Source: Sarocladium kiliense
Taxonomy: Eukaryota > Ascomycota > Sordariomycetes > Hypocreales > Sarocladiaceae
Reading direction: 5' to 3'
NCBI GenBank assembly: GCA_030734395.1
Contig: JAUZTG010000029.1
Span: forward strand, 4,898,001-4,962,000
DNA: 64,000 nt
The position numbers and the translations under genes were made by a program. Positions 10,616-21,400 of this stretch are shown here, piece by piece (within the stretch, counting starts at the first letter, position 1; each line of letters opens with the position of its first letter). The notes beneath the pieces were generated by a model. The model was not told where the DNA came from and did not search any database. It saw only the letters and a program-made list of their open reading frames with translations.

Positions 10616-11022
10616 TCATCTCTTCGCCCTGAGATTCACATCGACCGGGACATCAGCGTCAACAGGTACGATGATGTCTCTCTTATCGTCGAGGTTCACA
10701 TCGACCGGGACATCAGCGTCAACAGGTACGATGATGTCTCTCTTATCGTCGAGGTTCACATTGACCGGGACATCAGCGTCAACGGGTACGAAAATCTCTC
10801 TCTTCGCCTTGATATCCACGTCGATCGGAATGTCAACGTCAAGAGGTACGACAATGTCTCCCTGCCGCTTCAAGATATCCCGCCCAGACAGGTCGCCAGT
10901 GCTTCCGATCTACCATAGGAAGTCAGCATATGAGAAGTAGATAGCTGCTTGGACCAACATACTGGTGATATCGGGGTGGCTGCTGCAAGTGAACAGAGGG
11001 CGAGTGTGATGTAAACCTTCAT
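10616..11022 (-). CDS. Secreted Kex2-type repeat peptide precursor (117 residues)
   Basis: Two exons: 10963-11022 and 10616-10909, with a 53-base intron (GTATGT donor at 10962, TAG acceptor ending at 10910). The first exon encodes a clean signal peptide, MKVYITLALCSLAAATPISP. The second contains five Lys-Arg dibasic sites (after ILKR, KAKR, DDKR, DDKR and the C-terminal RAKR) separating four repeats of about 18-20 residues with the core VPVDADVPVDVNL. This is the layout of kexin-processed repeat proteins: signal peptide, short pro-region, tandem peptides released at KR. The cores are acidic, rich in Val/Pro/Asp, and lack Cys, Tyr and Trp, so a dikaritin-type RiPP (Tyr core) is unlikely. A TATAAAT box is about 100 bases upstream. 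It could be a secreted signalling, surface-active or cell-wall peptide; the activity is not predictable from sequence. Confidence 0.82.
10621..10860. repeat. 60-base coding tandem repeat, four copies
   Basis: Units at 10621-10680, 10681-10740, 10741-10800 and 10801-10860 encode the four peptide repeats of the secreted precursor on the minus strand. The first two are almost identical (changes confined mostly to the unit's first 14 bases), the third has a few changes and the fourth is the most diverged. This pattern indicates recent unit duplication at the 3' coding end. Confidence 0.93.
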
Positions 11023-11120
11023 GGTGGCGATATTGACTTCCGAGCGGTGAGCTGATGATAATAGAGCGTATAGTAGAGTGCTTGATTCGAGTTGCATTTC
11101 ATGGGTGAACATAGGTTCTT

Positions 11121-11127
11121 ATTTATA
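11121..11127 (-). promoter_or_regulatory. TATA box of the repeat-precursor gene
   Basis: TATAAAT on the minus strand, about 100 bases upstream of the ATG at 11022. The position fits a fungal TATA element for a short-leader, inducible secreted-peptide gene. Assigned by pattern and position only. Confidence 0.5.
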
Positions 11128-12596
11128 CTCAGCAGCTTTCCCTTCACTCAGGTAAGCGGGAAGGCCGGGGTTGACATCGCTTGGTAAGACATGTCTTGGA
11201 CTCTTATGAGCACAGTCCATCCCAATCACCTTTTCCCCAACAGTTTTATTTTTTGAGGGCCGGTGTTCCGAGTGATGGAGATTAGGCTTAAGATGTTATT
11301 TGGTAGCGCTAATCCCGCGTTCTCATTTGACTCTGAACCCGGCCAATGATCATCCTCATCCTACAATGTTTTGTATTCATGTCCAGCTCTCCAATGACGC
11401 TTTCCATCTCTCTCATGACTATCACCATCTTTCAGTGAATACTCCTGTCTCTCTCATTAATATCACCGTTCCTCTGATTGACTTCTTTGTTTACCTGATC
11501 GACACCTCTGTGTCTCTCAGTACCGTTATGGTCATAGTTCCGAATCACGGTTCACTCAGTAGAGCTGGATATGACAAAGCTAAACTACTCATCTCTCTAC
11601 CTACGTGCCTACTTCCATCTGATGAGTGAAGTCGTGTCAAATCGGAGGAAGAAAAATGCGGACTTGAAAGTCTACGCTGGCAAGACGAACTACAATGCTA
11701 TCATTTTCCTATATGAGGACTCGCAAGTAGCCGCCGGGTCCGACCCGCTCTTGCACAGTGCTTGATTACGAGTGCTTAGGGAGTTTGAGCCGCAACACCT
11801 GGGGCAAGCGGACGATATGATTACGCTCTGCAACTCGTTGAGGGCCTCCTGAACTCGTCAATGGGGAACCAAGTGCAGTAGTAATCTATGATCTGTTCAA
11901 CCAGAGACCAACGCCGATTGTTCACTCGAAAGAACACTTTCGAATCTTCTTATCGTCTCCCTCTTTGCTATCGATGTCGTGGTCACATTCCTTGCCTAAC
12001 TCTGAGAGCCAAACGGAGGGCCCCCCTCAGGCAACTCGATACATGCGCTGCGCGCATCTTCGAATGTTGAATCCGTGGTGGACCTTGCGACCTGGTGCTA
12101 TGCTTCCGAGCGGTCCGGTTCGCTCGGTCGCTGAAAGAATAAAGGCCACAACCACCGCGCACGATTTCCATCATACTTTACGATGCTCTGCCAGGCAAAG
12201 AGGTGCTTCACGTCAAGTCATCATACATACCAAACTTCTCAAGCTCTCCAGTTTGATGTAATCATGAGATTTCTCAATGTCCGGCTCCCTCTCTGTCGTA
12301 ACTTTCTTTCTCTGTTTTGCTTTTACTGCATTTCAGAGGACTCCTACGACCTGTCCTTCAAAGACATCACTCATGCCCTCTAAGGTTATTCTTTCACCAC
12401 CGAGTCAACTAAACGGCTCTTTTGAACAACTCCGTTCAATCGCTCAAAGAAGTCTCTTCGGTAGGGCTGCGTCGAATCCCCCTATCTTCTGAGAGAATAT
12501 AACGCTCCTACGCACTGCGTTCTCTATTGACTCTCTCCTCTCGAGCCATCATCGACAAAAGCGAAAAGAAAAGCTTTTGAAAAAGCCAGAAAACGC

Positions 12597-12629
<33 letters not shown>

Positions 12630-12720
12630 AAGAAATCACCCTTCAGCCGATCGCAGGTCACGACGGCGTAGAACACAAAGGTACGCACACATTTTCCCCA
12701 ACACCCACATTCCCGCGACA
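11128..12720. other. Intergenic, AT-rich with a 30-base poly(A) tract
   Basis: 1.6 kb with no supported gene. Short frames exist at 11300-11629 and 11965-12261 but have no signal, domain or splice support. The strand is unusually rich in CTCTCT/TCTC runs around 11400-11520. At 12598-12627 there is a run of 30 consecutive A, 94 bases before the ATG at 12721. Confidence 0.5.
12598..12627. repeat. Poly(dA) tract, 30 bases
   Basis: Thirty consecutive A residues about 94 bases upstream of the ATG at 12721. Poly(dA:dT) tracts are known nucleosome-excluding promoter elements in fungi; that role is inferred here. The exact length may be affected by sequencing of homopolymers. Confidence 0.85.
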
Positions 12721-13134
12721 ATGACTTATCGATCCTCTAACCCGCCCTGTATCTCGATCATCGGGGGAACAGGCGACCCCGAGACGCTGAGCCGAAAGGA
12801 AGAAGACCTCTCTAGGCATCGGAGAGATGTTCATATTCGAAGCATCGAGATGCTCTTGGACACCATCAGAGCGCATAAAGACCTTTTCGACTTCTCTCCT
12901 TACATTATGGAGAGGTATGAACGGTACTACAGCGATATGTGTCAGTTCGCTTCTTGGCTCGAGAACATCATTCGTGAAGACACAGCCGCGAAGCACAATG
13001 TCGATATCGCCTATGCTCTGAACGCCATCGAAGAGATCCGGAAGTGGTATCCAAAGATGCGGAAATCATACCGAGAGTGGATTGACAAGGAATACGCAGA
13101 CTGGAGTTCAGCACGGGCCAAGACTATGAAATGA
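12721..13134 (+). CDS. Helical protein of unknown function, upstream ORF of an overlapping pair
   Basis: 137 codons from ATG 12721 (first MTYRSSNP), preceded by a C/A-rich leader and a poly(A) tract. After a short N-terminus with IIGGTGDPE the rest is charged and helical (RDVHIRSIEMLLDTIRAHKD; YIMERYERYYSDM; IREDTAAKHNVD). The stop TGA (13132-13134) overlaps the ATG of the next ORF in an ATGA arrangement, and the downstream ORF has the same helical, charged character in the -1 frame. The two may be one protein broken by a one-base indel, joined by an intron I could not place, or truly overlapping. In-frame codons upstream to 12577 are Lys-rich and unlikely to be used. No domain recognised. 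Confidence 0.55.
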   Translation: MTYRSSNPPCISIIGGTGDPETLSRKEEDLSRHRRDVHIRSIEMLLDTIRAHKDLFDFSPYIMERYERYYSDMCQFASWLENIIREDTAAKHNVDIAYALNAIEEIRKWYPKMRKSYREWIDKEYADWSSARAKTMK

Positions 13135-13424
13135 CCAACGGCAAGTTCCAAGAGTTTGACAGACACCTCACCCGAATCCAGGAGAATCGAGAAAGCACCT
13201 CCCTGAGCGACGTTGAGAAACGCAATCATGAGGATCGTCTACTGGCAGACATGGCTCAAGCGATGGGCACAGAAGTCGAGAGACGTACGCGTATGCAAAT
13301 CGGGTGGAAGTCCGAGCTAGAGTTCGAAAGACACATGATCGAGCAGGCGAATGAGGGTTTGCACAGGGCTCTTCAGGAAATGGAGGCTCCCATCCTGCGA
13401 ATTGTTGGCCGCAATAAGCTGTGA
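13131..13424 (+). CDS. Helical protein of unknown function, downstream ORF of an overlapping pair
   Basis: 98 codons including the stop, starting at the ATG within ATGA at 13131. The sequence is strongly helical and charged (FDRHLTRIQENRES; DVEKRNHEDRLLADMAQAM; FERHMIEQANEGLHRALQEM) and ends RNKL. It continues the composition of the upstream ORF (12721-13134) in the -1 frame, so it may be the C-terminal half of a single protein of about 230 residues. As a stand-alone eukaryotic gene it would need its own promoter inside the upstream ORF or reinitiation. No domain or catalytic motif is recognisable. Confidence 0.45.
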   Translation: MTNGKFQEFDRHLTRIQENRESTSLSDVEKRNHEDRLLADMAQAMGTEVERRTRMQIGWKSELEFERHMIEQANEGLHRALQEMEAPILRIVGRNKL

Positions 13425-15293
13425 AGCTGATCTTCTCGATGGCAGGCCAACTTAGGCAGTATTGGTGCATTCATTGGCCTTCCTGGGCGCTCGAAAGTGA
13501 CAGCGTGGCGCACCGAGGAAGAAATTGGAAGTCGAGAATGAACCTTGTGGTGGAGAAAGAAGCTGGTCTTCTTGTAATGTTTCGAGTTCGAGTCATCTGA
13601 TAGCGTTTGAATGTCATAATCGTTTCTGTTCATTTTATTCAGCCACTGTATAAGTACACATGTAAGCTCTGCTTGGGCAGCCTCAATGGGCGGTAGCTGC
13701 AGCCACAGAATAAACTTCATTGAGTCCAGGTCTCATGGTGGAAGTGACACTTGGGAGTCTATTTACACTGATTGCAAGCTTGGTCTTCAAGGTTGACCTT
13801 GAGCGAGATTCCCATGTCTTACGCTAACATCTCAATGCTATCCCATTAGACCACTTTACCTCTAGGAGCCGTATCAAATCCTTTAGCTCTCTCTTTGACC
13901 GTTGACCACTGTACAGTCGCCGAGAACCTGTCCATCTCTGGCTTTCTGATGATTCATCAGCCTAATATTAGATCTACCGAAGCCGCACTCCGTCCGTATC
14001 ATGAAACTATGTCATTTCTCCGTTCTCATGGTTTATCTCTAGATCAATGGCTGTCCTTTTTGTACTCGGAAAGCCGCATAGCTCAAGACATAACTTAGTC
14101 TTGTTCACTGAAGTTGCGGAGAGCGATGAATTACAATCCTTGACACCTATAGCCATCTCAGTCACTCACTTATCTACCAGAATCCAAAGCTTTTTGCGAT
14201 CCACCTCCATCACCGTAAACAATGCAACCTGAACCAGAGTTATAATCTCACAACCTTCCCCCAAAGCCTCACGCACCACCAGGTCTCTCACCAAGGTCCC
14301 TCACAACATCTTCCCACAAAGTCCAACTTCCTTTTCGAATAACGCGCCTCCCACATCCCATTAAAGCCACAGTCATCAAAGCCTCCGGTGGCGCAAACAA
14401 ATCAGTCTTGGTATTCGATCTGATCCGACTGCCGGATGCTACGTCCCACCACCAGACTATTGATTCGATCGCGATCTCATGCCAACGCATCTACGGTACT
14501 CACCGTCCACCCGTCACGAGGGATCCCGGTCCTTAACACATGACATATTACTCCGATCAAAGTGCAAACTACATCACGTCACCTCAAATGTATGAAACAG
14601 CTCAAGTTGCGTTCCGTTCAGACTTTTTCGAAAATTGGACGCTTCTCCACGCGTCCCTATCCCATTCAGATGCCAAATAGAAGAGTCTATCCTACATGAG
14701 CTAATCTCATCTCTCGTTGGGAGACGGGAGAAAGGCTTGCCAAGGTTCACTCAGGAGATGTCATCTCTCTCAAATAATACATGCAAGCCCAACCCATCCG
14801 CTGTCAGGGCATTCCCCTCTTCAGCGTCGACTCCCTGTCAGAACGTCGTATCGTTGGTTCCTCCCTCCTTTGTTCCCCCCCAGCTCCCCAACCCAGATTT
14901 TCCGCACTGAAAGAACGGCAGTACAAGCCACAAATCCAACACAGAATAAACGCAGAATTTTGTGCCCAAGAGCGTCAAAGTTACCCCCCAAGCAATCGCA
15001 GTCGCCATGCCACGCGGGCAACAAGAAAGACAAATACAGAATGGATAGATGTTCCCGCACTTTCGTGCCCCCGTAGTGGGGTATTATCATTACCAAAAGG
15101 AACAAGACAGGCAAGGAAAAGAAAAGCATTTCGCTGTGTCCTGGTACGGACATGGATATCGTCGACGCGGTCGATCGTGGTCGGTTCCGAGCTTGCAGGC
15201 AAGCATCGAAAGTATACACATTAATAATAACAGTAGGAAATTGATGTTTGATCATGGCATAAGACAAGGAAATCTCCACCTTGGTTTTCGTGT
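13425..15293. other. Intergenic, nothing recognised
   Basis: 1.9 kb between the overlapping ORF pair and the 3' end of the C2H2 gene. Short frames on both strands have no domain. About 13796-13860 (minus) faintly resembles a tRNA but lacks a convincing T-arm and acceptor stem. The last few hundred bases probably hold the 3' untranslated region of the C2H2 gene. Confidence 0.5.
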
Positions 15294-17387
15294 TCATGAA
15301 CTGACTCGAGGGTCATTGAACATGGGCATCATGCCCCAGCCGGACTGCGGGACTTGATTTGATGACCCTTGCATTGGCTGTGGTGAGTCGTCCAACATAG
15401 CGCCGCTGAAGCTCTCCCAATCGTCGAAGTTGACGGGAGCAGGTGAGAACTCAAAGTCCATTAGATTATCATTCGACTCTTGTGGCGGAGGTGGCAATTC
15501 CCTCTTGATGCCAGGGGAAGGGGACACCGTGACCGGTGAGTGTGATGCAGTCAATGGCGAATGCGAGGAAACGTCGGAGGCAGCACGCGGTGGTGGTGGT
15601 GGCGCAAAGGGCTGTTGCGTGTGCACAAACATAGGTGCTGCGAAAGCAGTCGCATAGGGATGTTGACTACCGGCATCTCCAGGGTGCATCATAGATTGCT
15701 GGTGATGTTGCTGCGCTTGAGGCGTTGGTGTCGGGGTAGGGGTAGAGCCTTGGGAAGAGAGTGAAGCGTAGGACATGCGAGGATCTTGAGAAAACATCTG
15801 CGATCCCAAAGAAGCTGCGTCATTGAACTGGGGAGAAGGCACTGGGCCGCCGGTTGTGAGAACAATGTCGGCCAAGCTGTAGGCTGAGCTAACAATGAAC
15901 TGCGCCTCGCCCTCGTTGCCGGAGAAGAATTCGAGGAGATCCTGGAGCTGACCGTTGTTCTCCTTCTCGAGGAAGCCTTGGGCACGGCCTGTCTTGCTAG
16001 GGTGCCAACTGAATTGAGGTCGGCGGCCCATGTAGTCTGCTTGCTTGCTGTCCACTAGGGCGTCCCAAGCCTCATGAATGAGAGGTTGGTGCAGGAGTCC
16101 ATAGATAACACGTGAATGCATCCAGTCACCCTTGGTCAAGCCAGACTCAAAATGGCGTGCAACATGCTCGACATGGCGTTCGCGAGCTGGATGAAGCGCC
16201 GAACAGAAGCCACATGCCCAGTACTTGCGCTTGCGGAGGAACTTGACAACCTTCTCGGCGTGTGGGCAGGTGGTGCAGCCGTGGCACTGCTTATGGTGCT
16301 GGTTGAATGAGTTCGAGCCCCAGAAGCTACGGTTGCAACCGGGCTCTGGGCAAGGATACTTCCTCCAACGCTCATGGAACTCGTCTTCGTGGCGTTTCCA
16401 GTCGTACTTGCGCTTGAAGCTCGTCTCACACGAAGTGCACCAGTAGATGTTGGTTTTGCTGGTGGCGGCTGCTTGGGCTCCGTTGATCAGCGGTGCGCCG
16501 GTGGGTGATGTCGTTGGCGAGGATAGGTGCGACTTGAAGCCTGTACCTGCGGAATGCCATGACATGGCGGTATGAGCAGAGCTATTAGACCAAATCGACG
16601 CGTGTCCCGATGATCCGGAGCTCGTGGAAGAGACAGAAATACGTGGTCGGTGGGCAAACGGTGCCGATGGAGGAAGGAACATGTTCGAATCGGCTTCGGC
16701 GATGTTGGAGACAAGACCCGCATTGTGTGTGGGTGACCAGGGCGAGGCGCTGTGCTCAGGAATGGCATGAGGAGGCTGGCTAACGTCAATCGCGGGAGTC
16801 GATGCATTCGAGGAAACATTCGAGGCCATGGTAGGAATCGGAGGTGGAGGGCATTGTGGAGGCGGCGGTGGCGGACGGAGCGGCTCTTGAGGTGAGGGCT
16901 GCTGGTGCGGAACAGCCTGTGGAATCTGAGGCGGCGTATGCGACGGAGGAGAATGCTGATGAGGCGTTGAAGATGAAGGCGAGGGTTGCGACTGGGCGTA
17001 AGACTGCTGATGTGACTGCACCTGGTTTTGCTGCTGCTGGGCTTGGGCTTGTGTGGGCGAATGCTGCTGCTGTGGTGTGGACGAAGGGATCATCGGTCCA
17101 AGTGTTTGCGCGAGGTTGAGTTGGGGCGAGTGGCTGTTCTCGTCGACCCATTGGTGAAGGAGATCCCTTGAGAAGCCGCAGTCAATCAGGACTTGAAGGT
17201 TCTTTCTAGCCTCGGCTAGACGATCCTGAGGAGTCGCATCGGGTGATTGAAGGTTGTGCTGCGCCTGGTGATGCATGGCGGAGGCAAGCTGGGAAGGTAG
17301 CATTTGGTGAGATGCCAACGGTTGATGATGCTGGTGATGGTGCTGCTGCTGCTGCTGCTGATTCTGATGATTCTGGCTTGGATCCAT
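15294..17387 (-). CDS. Glutamine/proline-rich C2H2 zinc finger protein (697 residues)
   Basis: Intronless frame on the minus strand, starting at MDPSQNHQNQ (17387). Residues about 1-25 are poly-Gln/His; a short helical module (about 50-75, RLAEARKNLQVLIDCGFS) is followed by about 220 residues of Gln/Pro/Ser-rich, probably disordered sequence, typical of an activation region. Two fingers follow at about 313-366: CTSC...H-x4-H, then CPEPGC...H-x3-4 with extra Cys/His (HHKQCHGCTTC). A conserved block after them (KYWACGFCSALHPARERHVEHVARHF) adds a further C-x2-C/H-x-H pair. The C-terminal 200 residues are again Pro/Gln/Ser-rich. Likely a nuclear transcription factor; targets unknown. The frame extends upstream to 17756, but that part is leader-like. 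The gene has a long pyrimidine-rich upstream region. Confidence 0.87.
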   Translation of the reverse strand: MDPSQNHQNQQQQQQHHHQHHQPLASHQMLPSQLASAMHHQAQHNLQSPDATPQDRLAEARKNLQVLIDCGFSRDLLHQWVDENSHSPQLNLAQTLGPMIPSSTPQQQHSPTQAQAQQQQNQVQSHQQSYAQSQPSPSSSTPHQHSPPSHTPPQIPQAVPHQQPSPQEPLRPPPPPPQCPPPPIPTMASNVSSNASTPAIDVSQPPHAIPEHSASPWSPTHNAGLVSNIAEADSNMFLPPSAPFAHRPRISVSSTSSGSSGHASIWSNSSAHTAMSWHSAGTGFKSHLSSPTTSPTGAPLINGAQAAATSKTNIYWCTSCETSFKRKYDWKRHEDEFHERWRKYPCPEPGCNRSFWGSNSFNQHHKQCHGCTTCPHAEKVVKFLRKRKYWACGFCSALHPARERHVEHVARHFESGLTKGDWMHSRVIYGLLHQPLIHEAWDALVDSKQADYMGRRPQFSWHPSKTGRAQGFLEKENNGQLQDLLEFFSGNEGEAQFIVSSAYSLADIVLTTGGPVPSPQFNDAASLGSQMFSQDPRMSYASLSSQGSTPTPTPTPQAQQHHQQSMMHPGDAGSQHPYATAFAAPMFVHTQQPFAPPPPPRAASDVSSHSPLTASHSPVTVSPSPGIKRELPPPPQESNDNLMDFEFSPAPVNFDDWESFSGAMLDDSPQPMQGSSNQVPQSGWGMMPMFNDPRVSS

Positions 17388-18440
17388 ACTGGCGAATTTA
17401 AAACATTGAACTAAGCGAGTGACTGTGGTTATGGATGGATGATTGGCGGTAAAGCGGCAGATGCAAGACGAAGCGCGAGCGAGCGAGCGAGATTCGTTGG
17501 AGAGTCGAGGTGATAGCGAGCGTGGGTTAACGAGAGGAAAGCCGCGACGAAGGCAGCCAGTTGTCGACAAGCGACGGAGAGAAGAGTGTCGACGACGATG
17601 GGCGACCGCGAGGACGACGAGGCGTGTTGATTGGGAGAAGAAGAGGTTGAGAGGGGAGCGTGAGGAGCAGCAGGAGTGGGAGATTATGGGAGATCGTGGG
17701 AAAGCGACGGCCAGTAGGGGAAACGAGCGACTGGGCGGGTACCTTGGAGGAGGCACTGTAGGAAAACAGCGGGAGCTTGTTCGTTTCTTAGCAGAGATGA
17801 AATAAGATCCGGGGGGAGGGGTGCAAGGGGTGTGGTGTGAGAGGTGTGATGTAGTGGAGAGGCGAGAGGCGATGATGAGGTTTGAGAAAGGGGGTGTCTG
17901 GGTTGTGACGGCGCTGTGGGCGATGCAGAATGGAGCGCAATGCTATAGTCAAGCGATGCAGTTGGTCGGTTGGCAGAGAGCGATGAGGGTCACTGCACAG
18001 CATACGCTTGTTTTCGAGGGGCGTGAGGCGCAGAGAGTATAGGCGGAGGAGGGACGAGAGAGGTCGAGAGAAGGAGGGCTGGTTGATTGATGAGGCGTGA
18101 GTCGTGACGGGAGCAAGCGTAACAGGGGTAGGAGATTGATGACGATGGTTTGTGCGCGCGCGTGTGTGAGAGAGGGTCTGGGCTGATCGACGCCTGGAAA
18201 GGCGTTGGATGATTAGTGAGTTCAGCAGGCGGGAATAAGTGGGTGATGGAGGACGATAGGATGTGCCTCGGACAGGCGATTGAGCCCGGAGGTTCTGGGT
18301 CAAGAAGTCGATCCAGAGGAGAAAAGCAAAGAAGGTGACGACGGTTGTAGCAGAAGCGAGATGTTGGTTGGTGTTCGTGCTGGTGCTAATTGATGATGAT
18401 GCTGCTGCAGAGACAAACGAGCGAGACACGGCAGGCACCA
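17388..18440 (-). promoter_or_regulatory. Long pyrimidine-rich leader/promoter of the C2H2 gene
   Basis: Read on the coding (minus) strand, this kilobase is dominated by C and T with many CTC/TCTC runs, and contains GA-rich microrepeats on the plus strand (for example around 17460-17490 and 18040-18080). CT-rich stretches just upstream of the start are typical of filamentous-fungal promoters and leaders. Two long chance frames (17443-17805 plus, 17788-18441 minus) follow from this biased composition. Transcript boundaries cannot be set from sequence. Confidence 0.5.
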
Positions 18441-21400
18441 CCGGGATTGGCCTGGCTTAAAGTGCAGAAGGAGCGACACACAGAAGCAGGAAGGAGCGAA
18501 GGATGATGCTGAGGGATGCCTTCCAAACAGGGAAACACCGCTGATACCGATGCTGGTGCTGATGCTCCTGTGGGAGGTAGTGATTGCACAACGCTACTGA
18601 GGTAAACCTGGCACCTGGCTTCCAATCGATCACAGCTGGTGACCGGGGGAATCGGCTGTTGGCGGCTGGCAATTGTATGAGCAGGTCCCGCAAAGGATAT
18701 GGGCAGCAGTTGGAAGTGCTGGAACAAAAGCAGGGGCTGGCACAACAGAAGTCGAGTGGGGTCGAGGGGGAGCCACTGCTGCAGAGGAAGAAAGCGCCGG
18801 CTGCTGGTCCTGCCCCTGGTTGGCCACTGTTGGGGCTCGTACCTGGCACTAATCCTCTTCAAGCACACGAGGGGGGGTGGCCAGTGGTTCATTAGCAGAC
18901 GCCTCGCTGCAATGGGGCACTGCACTGTCGGAGACTTTGACATAAAAAGGCAAAGACCAGAAATAAAAAGGGATTAATTCCGTTTTGTGCACAGACAAGC
19001 CCAGAGTCGCAATCAAGTGGACTTTGGCGACCGGAACCAAGGAAAATACGAAGCAGCAAACTTGGATCGGAATGGGCCTCGTTGTGGCTTGGGAATCAAC
19101 AAACGTGAGCAATGCTCTCATTCTCTGAATATCATTCCCAAGATTGTACAAGCTGCCAAAGTCTAAAGTTTCCAAGAACAGCACCATCACATCATGCTTA
19201 TGGGGCGCTGCCTGGGACCTGGGACCCCGAGCCCCAGCTTCGTTTATATCACGGCTCTGCTATTGCCCATCATTGACAGGGTCTCCATCGTCAGTGATCG
19301 ATTACAAAGCTTCAAAAGCAGGCATGCGAGATGAACGACATCCGACTACTCGGTCTGTGCGCCCACGAACCCATCGCGAACCCATTATTCCCTTTTCTCT
19401 GCGCAAGGGATAAGAGCTCATTTGTCGTATACTGCATCCAGACGTAAGAGCGCTTTGCTATAGCTCCACGAGGCAAGGTATATGTGTTCCTCTGGGTCGG
19501 CTCTTGCCCTTTCCCTTCCTTCCTTCGTCCTTCTTTGTCCAGGGGTCGATGTGAAAATCAGGGGTCCCCTTGGCCCTCTGTGTCCCTCTCTGTTCCCAAC
19601 GAATGTGCATCATGACGTGGACCGAGGCAGTGTGCTGCGAGCAGATTCGGAAAACATCTGAACATTAATGACGGCTCGATATAGGGCCACAGTGGCAGGG
19701 GATGGGCACACGATGGATTCTGGTGCTGCCGACGGCGCCACGGCATCGCACGGGATACGAAGAAAGGGGCAAAAACCCTTACTCAAGACAGAGAACCAAC
19801 TGCCACAAGCTTACAAGACCGAACTTCAATTGACTGACTTGATGGGACGCAAGGGGATGTCCTCTTCTGCATCCGCATGGTACGGTAGGACACGGAGCGG
19901 GGCCGAAGAGGATGCAAAAGGCAAGGTAATGGTCATTGACGAATGTAGAGCGGGAAAAGGGACGATATTGACTTTGATTGAGCGGGACGAGACGAAGAAG
20001 AGGAAGAGGAAGAAGAGCACACCGACAAATCCGGATGGGGAGACATCCGCGATTTAGGTGGTAACATCTATTACACGACTGCACTACAGATTGTCAGTGG
20101 TTGAGATACGATACTGATATTCGAGCCTATGGAAGAAAGAAGCATCGCAGTGTTGAGGGGCGCGGAATGCGGCGCGTACCCGAGACCCGAGACATTGCTG
20201 GCGAGACACAGAACGGATGCCATGCTGGTTGAATGCAAGAGGAATGGAGAATGGACGAGTTTATTCCGATGCGGCTTTTGTGAGTTGGCATGCACGCATG
20301 CATGCACGCGCCTGGGGAAGACCGAAAAGTCAGGATGATGGAGGGCAGCCGAGCCAGCAATGCAATGCCCACGTTGCCCGTGCCTACAGTGCAGGACAAT
20401 GCTTGCTGGGCGTGCAATTTATGCACAGTGACACTGCAAGGCACCTGATACGCTCCCTGCATCCATCTTGGGCTCCATTTCCACTGGAGCATCGCTCGGA
20501 TAAAGATCTCAACAGCACCAGCGCAAAGGCTAAGGGGCACCGGGCACCCACCGCGGGGAAAGGCAGTCAGTCCCTGGGCGAGCCACTATCCGCTTATGTC
20601 GGTGTTCTATTTCATTTTATGCACAGCTATGCCTGCTTTTATGCTCTTCTTGTTCCTGCTTCTTACTTCTGCGCGTACTTCTGCCTGCTCCCTCATCTCT
20701 CTTCTCTCCTCTCCTCTCTTCGGCGAATCTGTACTGTAGCCTGGCTGGCTGTCTCACTCACAGCTCCGTCCCTCCGCAGGTGGTCGTCTCGCCCATCACC
20801 AACACCCTCCCTTCTGTTCTCGCGATGGCGATCTCATCTAGATTCCCAACTTTTCTTTCAACCACAGAAACCCCCCGGCTCCTCCCGTCGACTGACCTGA
20901 AACACTCTCTGGCAGTAAGCCGCATGCTGCTTCGCTTTGTTCTCAAACACGATCCTCCTCCCCCTCACAAACGGCACAGCCCAGTGTTTCCGAATCATGG
21001 TCCGAACCAAGGTTTGCCCTCTCGCCTTTGACAGCTGGCACCACACACACACAACACAACGTGCACATAAACACCCCGAGGCACAACCAAGGCGCCACCC
21101 AAAAGCCGCCGGCAGGCAGGGGTGCCACGCACTAGAACAACCCGTGTCATGATGGCACTTTCGTTCATAACATGCCAGAGGCGATGCCTCTCGTGCCCAT
21201 GGGCCTCATTTCTCGTGACAATGTCGCTAACAGTCATCGCTCAAGCCCTGGGAGTTCTTCTTCCTCTCGCGCATCGACTAACGGCCGTCTCGACCGTGGC
21301 CCCTGCTGATTGATCATTGAAGCAATTAACCAGGCAATCAAGCCAGCAATCGCCAACGTCCACAAATGGACGCATCAGCCACACGCTCCTCTCGTGATGC

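Noticed and set aside
10553..10940. Two plus-strand ORFs of about 120 codons across the 60-base repeats
   Set aside because: They exist because the repeat unit is a multiple of three and free of stops. The minus strand alone has a signal peptide, a good intron and regular KR sites.
11400..11540. Possible diverged relative of the 60-base peptide repeat
   Set aside because: CTCTCT spacing is loosely similar, but there are no KR-bounded peptides in any frame and stops interrupt the reading.
13796..13860. tRNA-like sequence on the minus strand
   Set aside because: A D-arm-like start and a five-base anticodon-like stem can be drawn, but the T-loop consensus and acceptor pairing are missing.
17443..18441. 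Long ORFs of 120 and 217 codons upstream of the C2H2 gene
   Set aside because: Composition is Arg/Ser/Leu/His-rich from biased pyrimidine tracts; no domain and no continuation by splicing.
20217..20900. 227-codon plus-strand ORF
   Set aside because: Low-complexity composition, no recognisable domain and no splice-supported extension; likely chance in GC-rich DNA.
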